Shown: in pieces, positions 59,657-64,000 of the stretch | Numbering within the stretch: the stretch's first letter is position 1 | How the letters are laid out: every line of letters starts with the position of its first letter | Assembly (NCBI GenBank): GCA_964459995.1 | Contig: CAYWOR010000009.1 | Span: 1 to 64,000, forward strand | DNA: 64,000 bases | From: CAZSHG01 sp964459995 | Lineage (GTDB): Bacteria > UBP14 > UBA6098 | Reading direction: 5' to 3' | The notes under the pieces: model-generated | Database searches by the model: none | Seen by the model: the letters and a program-made list of their open reading frames with translations, nothing else | What the model was told of the DNA's origin: nothing | Translations under genes and position numbers: made by a program

Positions 59657-60991
59657 CTACTGAACCAATAACTTCTTTGCCTTTTCGATCAGATTACGAG
59701 CTTTTTCTTCGTTTTCACTTTCAGCAATAAAGCGCATTATCGGCTCAGTGTTCGATGCTCGAACGTGAAGCCAGCCTTCAGGGGTAATGATTCGGACTCC
59801 GTCGGAAGTGTCCGTTGAAGGATTTTCGAATCCCTCTTTCAAGCGGATTTCGACAGCCGCGTAATCGAGAGATAACGACGATTTTTCCTTTATCATAGTT
59901 AACTTTGGGAACTCAGATGTTAGCTCTGAGAGTTTTTTTCCGGTTCGCGCCATACGATTCAAAATAACCGCTGTGGCGAGGATGCCGTCCCTTCCGGGAT
60001 GACACGAAGGAATTATCAGACCGCCATTTCCCTCGCCGCCCACCTGAGCGCCGATTTCGAGCATCTTTGAAGTGACATTAATCTCGCCCACCGGTGTTCT
60101 TATTACCTGTTTTCCGAGCGATTCCACCATTGCGCTGGTAGAGAGATTTACAACGATTGGACCATCGAGAAATTCCGAAGCCTCTGCCGCTCCAATTGCC
60201 AAAGTGTATTCTTCGCCGATTGCGATGCCATTCTCATTCACGAGAGCGAGGCGGTCGGCATCAGGGTCGGTGGCGAGGCCGATATCGGCGTGATTAGCCC
60301 CAACAAGTTCGCATAGCTCGGCAAGATTCTCCTGACGCGGCTCGGGGTTATGTTTGAAATTGCCGTTTGGAGTGCATCCGAGGGGGATAACTTCGCATCC
60401 AAGCTTTTCGAGCAAAGGCATCAACGCAATCGAACCAGTGCCACCGTTGGAATCGAGAACGACTTTGAAACGCGCCTTGCGAATTGCCTCGATATCGAGC
60501 CATTCGAGTTTAAGGATGGCATCAACATGGTTTTCTTCAGCAAATTCGAGAAAGCTCAGATTCCCAATTTTGTCATGAAGAGCCCATCCGAAATTTCTCT
60601 CAGTCATATCATTTTTAAGTTCGAGCAGTTTTTCAATCTCCAAAGCATTCAAGAAGGTTCCGTCGGATTTGAGAAACTTAAGAGCATTCCATTCAATAGG
60701 GTTATGGCTCGCAGTTATGATTATCCCGCCTGCGGCTTCGGAAATCGCTGTGATAATCTCCGCTGTCGGAGTCGATTGGATTCCGATTGCGATAACATCC
60801 CTTCCAGCAAGCCTAAGCGACGAACATAGCAAATCGGAAATCGCCGCGCCGCTCGGACGCGAATCGCGAGCAACAATAATCGCCCCCTGCGGAAGAAAAG
60901 TAGCGAAAGCCGTGCAATACCGAATAATAACCTCAGGTGTAAGCCCCTCGCCGACAATCCCCCTTACACCGCTGATACTCTCTTTTAACAT
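59657..60991 (-). CDS. glmM: Phosphoglucosamine mutase (phosphohexomutase family)
   Basis: A 444-residue alpha-D-phosphohexomutase. It has the active-site loop TASHNP (phosphoserine), the metal loop DPDADRLAL, the sugar loop GEGNGG and the phosphate-binding region ASNTEP. GlmM turns GlcN-6-P into GlcN-1-P; phosphomannomutases share this fold, and linkage to glmS supports GlmM. The start was set at ATG 60991, with AGGAG four bases upstream. A promoter lies in the 158-bp gap to skp. Together with lpxD it supplies precursors for lipid A and murein. Confidence 0.92.
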   Translation of the reverse strand: MLKESISGVRGIVGEGLTPEVIIRYCTAFATFLPQGAIIVARDSRPSGAAISDLLCSSLRLAGRDVIAIGIQSTPTAEIITAISEAAGGIIITASHNPIEWNALKFLKSDGTFLNALEIEKLLELKNDMTERNFGWALHDKIGNLSFLEFAEENHVDAILKLEWLDIEAIRKARFKVVLDSNGGTGSIALMPLLEKLGCEVIPLGCTPNGNFKHNPEPRQENLAELCELVGANHADIGLATDPDADRLALVNENGIAIGEEYTLAIGAAEASEFLDGPIVVNLSTSAMVESLGKQVIRTPVGEINVTSKMLEIGAQVGGEGNGGLIIPSCHPGRDGILATAVILNRMARTGKKLSELTSEFPKLTMIKEKSSLSLDYAAVEIRLKEGFENPSTDTSDGVRIITPEGWLHVRASNTEPIMRFIAESENEEKARNLIEKAKKLLVQ

Positions 60992-61022
60992 AATGCTCCT
61001 ATTGGTATAATGCCTGCGAAGA

Positions 61023-61050
61023 AAAATATCCGCGAGCCGAAATTTGTCAA
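61023..61050 (-). promoter_or_regulatory. Probable promoter of glmM-glmS
   Basis: On the minus strand: consensus TTGACA (61050-61045), 16-bp spacer, TATTTT (61028-61023). The predicted transcription start is about 25 bases before the ATG at 60991. Confidence 0.48.
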
Positions 61051-61086
61051 GCGATTCTCTAAAATATCGACCTGCGAACAATAGGC

Positions 61087-61114
61087 TTGCATCGTGCCAT
61101 TTAGAGTATATATT
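61087..61114 (+). promoter_or_regulatory. Weak promoter candidate for skp-lpxD
   Basis: TTGCAT (61087-61092), 16-bp spacer, TATATT (61109-61114). The predicted start of transcription is about 28 bases before the ATG at 61150, which has an AAAGGAG site upstream. Confidence 0.38.
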
Positions 61115-61149
61115 TCACAAAATGTGAATTTGAACCAAAGGAGAAAAAA

Positions 61150-61662
61150 ATGAGAAAAGCTATCCTAATCGCACTTCTGCTGATTGTTGCGGCGGCCTAC
61201 AGCGCGGATTTCAAACTGGCTTACATCAATTCCGAACGCCTAAGAGAAGATTATGGCGCTTTCAAAGACGCTCAGGCGCAGTTCGACAAGGATGTTACAA
61301 CTTGGGAAGCTCAAGCTGTCGAAAAGGAGCAAGAGCTTATCGATTTGCAAACCGAACTCGAACAGCAGTCACTACTTCTCTCCGAAGATAAGAAAAAAGA
61401 GCGCCTTCGCCTTATCGAGCAGAAAAAGCAGGAGTATCAAAGGTTTCTCTCGGAGATTTTCGGCACCGGCGGACGAGCAGAGCGCAGAAACGCCGAGCTG
61501 ACCTCGCCGCTTCTCGATAAGATCAATACTGCACTCGTAAACCTCGCCCAACGCGAAGGTTATGACCTTATTCTCGATGTTGCCGGCGGAAATGTCGCCT
61601 ATATCGACGAAAACCTCGATATTACCGACAGGCTTCTCGAAGAGCTAAATTCCAGCAGATAA
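61150..61662 (+). CDS. skp: OmpH/Skp family periplasmic chaperone
   Basis: A 170-residue protein with a signal peptide (about 1-18) and then the OmpH/Skp pattern: a short beta part with FKLAYINSERLREDYGAFKD, a long charged coiled coil (about 45-115) and a closing beta region with GYDLILDVAGGNVAYIDENL. Skp holds outer-membrane proteins in the periplasm. Its stop overlaps the start of lpxD (TAATG), the usual genomic neighbourhood of Skp in Gram-negatives. The identity as a Skp relative is firm; the symbol follows neighbourhood. Confidence 0.9.
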   Translation: MRKAILIALLLIVAAAYSADFKLAYINSERLREDYGAFKDAQAQFDKDVTTWEAQAVEKEQELIDLQTELEQQSLLLSEDKKKERLRLIEQKKQEYQRFLSEIFGTGGRAERRNAELTSPLLDKINTALVNLAQREGYDLILDVAGGNVAYIDENLDITDRLLEELNSSR

Positions 61663-62696
61663 TGCAAGCCAGCGAACTCGCGCGAAGGCTTGGCGGCGAA
61701 TTTGTCGGACCGGGAGACCCCGATGTGCGCTCGATTAAACCCCTCGGGGAAGCTAACGCCGGTGATGTGGCTTTTTTGCACAATGTCAAATATAAACCGC
61801 AGTTGGAGACAACCAAAGCATCATGCGTGGTTTCCGCCGCCGACTGCATTTATGAAGGCAGAAAATACACCGCGATAATCCATCCCGAGCCGCACATGGC
61901 GATGGCACTCGCTGTGGATATACTATATCCGGAATTGATTCCAGAACCGGGAGTTCATACCTCTGCGGCAGTCGATAACAGCGCGAGAATTGGCGATAGA
62001 GTCTTTATCGGCCCTAGTGTTTTCGTGGGTGCCGATTCAGAAATAGGGGCAGGGACTATTATCGAGTCCGGTTGCTCGATTATGCCCGATGTGCGAATTG
62101 GCGAAAACTGTCATATCTACCCAAATGTTGTAATATACCCTAAAACCTGCCTTGGAGGGCGTTGTATCATTCATTCCGGCACGATACTCGGCTCCGACGG
62201 TTTCGGGTTTGCGCCAACAAATGACGGCATTCTGAAGATCCGCCAAATTGGAAGCCTTGTTATCGAGGACGATGTCGAAATCGGCGCGAATTGCACAATC
62301 GACCGTGGCACATTCACCGAAACCCATATCGGACTCGGCACTAAGCTCGATAATCTCGTGCATATCGCTCACAACTGCCGAATCGGCAAATACTGCCTTA
62401 TTGCCGCTCAGACAGGCCTTGCCGGAAGCACCCATCTTGGCGATAGGGTCATTGTCGCTGGACAGGTGGGTTTTGCGGGGCATCAGAAAATAGGGGATAA
62501 TTGCATTTTCTTCGCGAAAAGCGGAATCAACGGCGATATCGAACCCGGAAGTCAGCTTTTCGGGTATCCAGCAAAACCAAGGCTTCAGGCGCATCGTGAT
62601 AACGCCTATGTGTCGCGGCTCGGCGAACTCTTCAAAGAGGTCAAGGAGCTTGCCAAAAAGATTTCCCGAATCGAGGATAATCAGGAAAAGAGGTAA
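61662..62696 (+). CDS. lpxD: UDP-3-O-acylglucosamine N-acyltransferase
   Basis: A 344-residue LpxD that adds the second acyl chain to UDP-3-O-acyl-GlcN in lipid A synthesis. The N-terminal uridine-binding domain (about 1-100) has KPLGEANAGDVAFLHNVKY. The hexapeptide beta-helix (about 100-300) has VHIAHNCRIG, whose second His is catalytic, and GGRCIIHSGTILGSDGFGFA. The C-terminal helix (about 315-344) follows. Translation is coupled to skp by TAATG overlap. Together with the LpxH-like hydrolase, it shows lipid A is made. One base after its stop the outer-membrane protein gene begins. Confidence 0.96.
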   Translation: MQASELARRLGGEFVGPGDPDVRSIKPLGEANAGDVAFLHNVKYKPQLETTKASCVVSAADCIYEGRKYTAIIHPEPHMAMALAVDILYPELIPEPGVHTSAAVDNSARIGDRVFIGPSVFVGADSEIGAGTIIESGCSIMPDVRIGENCHIYPNVVIYPKTCLGGRCIIHSGTILGSDGFGFAPTNDGILKIRQIGSLVIEDDVEIGANCTIDRGTFTETHIGLGTKLDNLVHIAHNCRIGKYCLIAAQTGLAGSTHLGDRVIVAGQVGFAGHQKIGDNCIFFAKSGINGDIEPGSQLFGYPAKPRLQAHRDNAYVSRLGELFKEVKELAKKISRIEDNQEKR

Positions 62697-62697
62697 A

Positions 62698-64000
62698 ATG
62701 AGATTGTTTTCATCCATTTTATTAATGAGTCTCGTTGTCGGCGCGATTTTTGCCCAGCCGTCAAATACTGCGGAATTCAACCATCGAGGAGTCGCGATTG
62801 CCGGTTGCGAGGCGGCTATCGACGGCGAAGGTAGTTTTCTCGACATTTTCGATTTCTCGAATGGCGAGAATCCGGCGGCATCACATTTCAACGAGGCCTA
62901 TCGACTTCGCGCGGACCGTATAGACAAAATCGGCGGCGCGGATAGATTCGCTTTCGATATCGGGTTCAGAACCCTCGAATATCCCGGGCCAACCGAAGAC
63001 GGCGAGAAAAGATCATGGTATTGGATAGACGGTATCGGCAGGATTATGGTCGATAAGGGTTTCGGCGAGAGCTTCTCCACACGCTTTCAGTTCAACGGCG
63101 GCTACAACACAATGCGCAATTCCTTCTGGGGGCTTAGATATAGGCACAACTACACAGCCGCTGTTCCGGACTGGTCGAATATATCCAAACGCGCATCTAC
63201 AACCGGTGCGGCGGCATTATTGCCACTCGGCGAGTTCTATTTTAATTATCATTCGCCCTTTGGCCTTTCGGTAGGCGCGGGCGGAGGTTATGGATTCAGC
63301 GAGTTCGAAGACCTCTACTATTCCCGCGGGTGGCATACCCTATCGAAGGGCAATGTTACGTCATATGCTGTCAAAATGGGCGGCCGTTTCGCAGTCCCCG
63401 AGTTTGAGCAATATGGCGCTATAGGCGTTTCCTACGGCATCAAGGGCGGCAAAGTCCGCAATGAAGATGGCGATGACTACGATATGTTCGATACCGGCGA
63501 TGACATTATCGGTTTTCAGGCAGAATTTGGCTACCCCGGTTATGTCCGAGGAGCGTTCGGATACGATAAATCCGCTCTGAACGAGGATTTCTTCACCTCT
63601 GCCACCGATACAATTGCCGAAACCTCCGAAGACGAGGTCGCGCGGACTTCCTTCGGGGTTCAGGTTTACGGCGATGAGTTCCGTGTCCCTGTTACACTCG
63701 GATTCAGAACTGAGTCGTATGCCACCGAGGGCAGGTCGATTAATGCGAGCACTGTTACCAATGAAAATAAACTCTCCTGGGGTGACACGCGAATCGGACT
63801 TTCTGCCGAGCCTATCGAGGGTTGGACTATAGCCGCGGAATACAAAAAAGGCTATAACAAGATCGAAAGCGGATCGAGCCTTATATCCACTAATCAGGAC
63901 GCTCAAGTCGATTTATCGGCCATTGCGGGTGGTATGGAGATATATGTTGTGCCGGAATTCGGGATCCGCTTTGGTTTCGAGAATTTTTCCCTCGAACCGG
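62698..64000 (+). CDS. Outer-membrane barrel protein, cut by the window edge (partial)
   Basis: An open reading frame of 434 codons that runs to the end of the window without a stop. The signal peptide is MRLFSSILLMSLVVGAIFAQ. The mature part is beta-rich with regular strands (FDIGFRTLEY, WGLRYRHNYTAAVPDW, GLSVGAGGGYGFSEFEDLYY) as in outer-membrane barrels. No known family is recognised. It starts one base after the lpxD stop with GAGGT upstream, so it belongs to the skp-lpxD transcript. The C-terminus lies outside the window. Confidence 0.75.
   Translation, partial: MRLFSSILLMSLVVGAIFAQPSNTAEFNHRGVAIAGCEAAIDGEGSFLDIFDFSNGENPAASHFNEAYRLRADRIDKIGGADRFAFDIGFRTLEYPGPTEDGEKRSWYWIDGIGRIMVDKGFGESFSTRFQFNGGYNTMRNSFWGLRYRHNYTAAVPDWSNISKRASTTGAAALLPLGEFYFNYHSPFGLSVGAGGGYGFSEFEDLYYSRGWHTLSKGNVTSYAVKMGGRFAVPEFEQYGAIGVSYGIKGGKVRNEDGDDYDMFDTGDDIIGFQAEFGYPGYVRGAFGYDKSALNEDFFTSATDTIAETSEDEVARTSFGVQVYGDEFRVPVTLGFRTESYATEGRSINASTVTNENKLSWGDTRIGLSAEPIEGWTIAAEYKKGYNKIESGSSLISTNQDAQVDLSAIAGGMEIYVVPEFGIRFGFENFSLEP

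Noticed and set aside
62037..62891. Open frame of 284 codons on the minus strand across lpxD
   Set aside because: Shadow of the hexapeptide repeats of LpxD; no homology to known proteins.

Overview
The window reads as a chromosomal segment of an uncultured Gram-negative bacterium, most likely a member of the FCB superphylum outside Bacteroidota proper. The evidence is a combination. Three secreted proteins end in type IX-type (Por) sorting domains of the P-N-P-F-N class and a fourth ends in a related I-P-N-P-Y domain. Two PorV/PorQ-like outer-membrane proteins, two TonB-dependent receptors and lipid A genes (lpxD, an LpxH-like hydrolase, a Skp-like chaperone) are present. Yet genes carry strong Shine-Dalgarno sequences (AAGGAG, GGAGG) and ordinary sigma70-type promoters (TTGACA or TTGAAA, 16-17 bp, TATAAT-like). 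Classical Bacteroidota usually lack both. I cannot assign the phylum from this sequence alone. No phage, plasmid, transposase or CRISPR array is visible. All gene coordinates include the stop codon, and several starts were moved to the codon supported by a ribosome-binding site.

Layout. 0.2-4.6 kb: a secreted amidase with a sorting domain, a membrane protein/HTH pair, a DUF1858 protein and a GH3 hexosaminidase. 4.6-9.7 kb (minus strand): a sensor kinase overlapping an NMT1-like binding protein, a small multidrug-export-type membrane protein, a family 2 glycosyltransferase and tRNA-Pro(GGG). 9.8-19.4 kb (plus): a GH43-like propeller protein, a TonB receptor with a metal-binding YHS-like tail, a clostripain-type protease, msrC, an outer-membrane protein and an RF-1-like protein. 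19.4-24.1 kb: an LpxH-like hydrolase, then mtaB, miaB and hflX. 24.2-29.0 kb (minus): an amino-acid permease/EIIA fusion, a ferredoxin-EtfA fusion, a PorQ-like protein and a SPOR protein. 29.1-33.0 kb: an ABC-2-type membrane protein, a NadR-like kinase, a YHS-bearing metal permease and a 262-bp mosaic of inverted repeats. 33.0-38.7 kb (minus): a purD-purE-radical SAM-apgM-DUF1460-YbbR run. 38.9-47.2 kb: a lipoprotein, cysE-cysK-yraN, a small lipoprotein, ispG, a pseudo-histidine-kinase hybrid sensor, a small membrane protein and a LipM-like ligase. 47.3-55.9 kb: a four-gene surface operon (TonB receptor with calcium-loop motifs, sorted secreted protein, PorV-like protein, lipoprotein) behind a consensus promoter. 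56.0-61.0 kb (minus): a degenerate GspE-like ATPase, glmS and glmM. 61.1-64.0 kb: skp-like, lpxD and an outer-membrane protein cut by the window edge.

How the genes work together. Envelope biogenesis dominates: amino-sugar supply (glmS, glmM), lipid A (lpxD, lpxH-like), outer-membrane chaperoning (skp), peptidoglycan hydrolysis (amidase, GH3, DUF1460, SPOR) and protein secretion to the surface. A second theme is heavy-metal handling: both the TonB receptor tail at 13.7-14.1 kb and the permease at 31.7 kb carry YHS-type Cys domains. A third is sensing through periplasmic binding-protein folds coupled to histidine kinases, one as two overlapping genes and one as a fusion that has lost its phosphoacceptor His.

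Most unusual items: the cloverleaf-like repeat mosaic at 32755-33016; a DUF1460 gene that appears to start at ATC; palindromic repeat insertions in surface loops of two sorting domains; the YHS-tailed TonB receptor; the kinase with H-box His replaced by Leu; and a GspE-like ATPase with altered signature boxes and no secretion-system partners.
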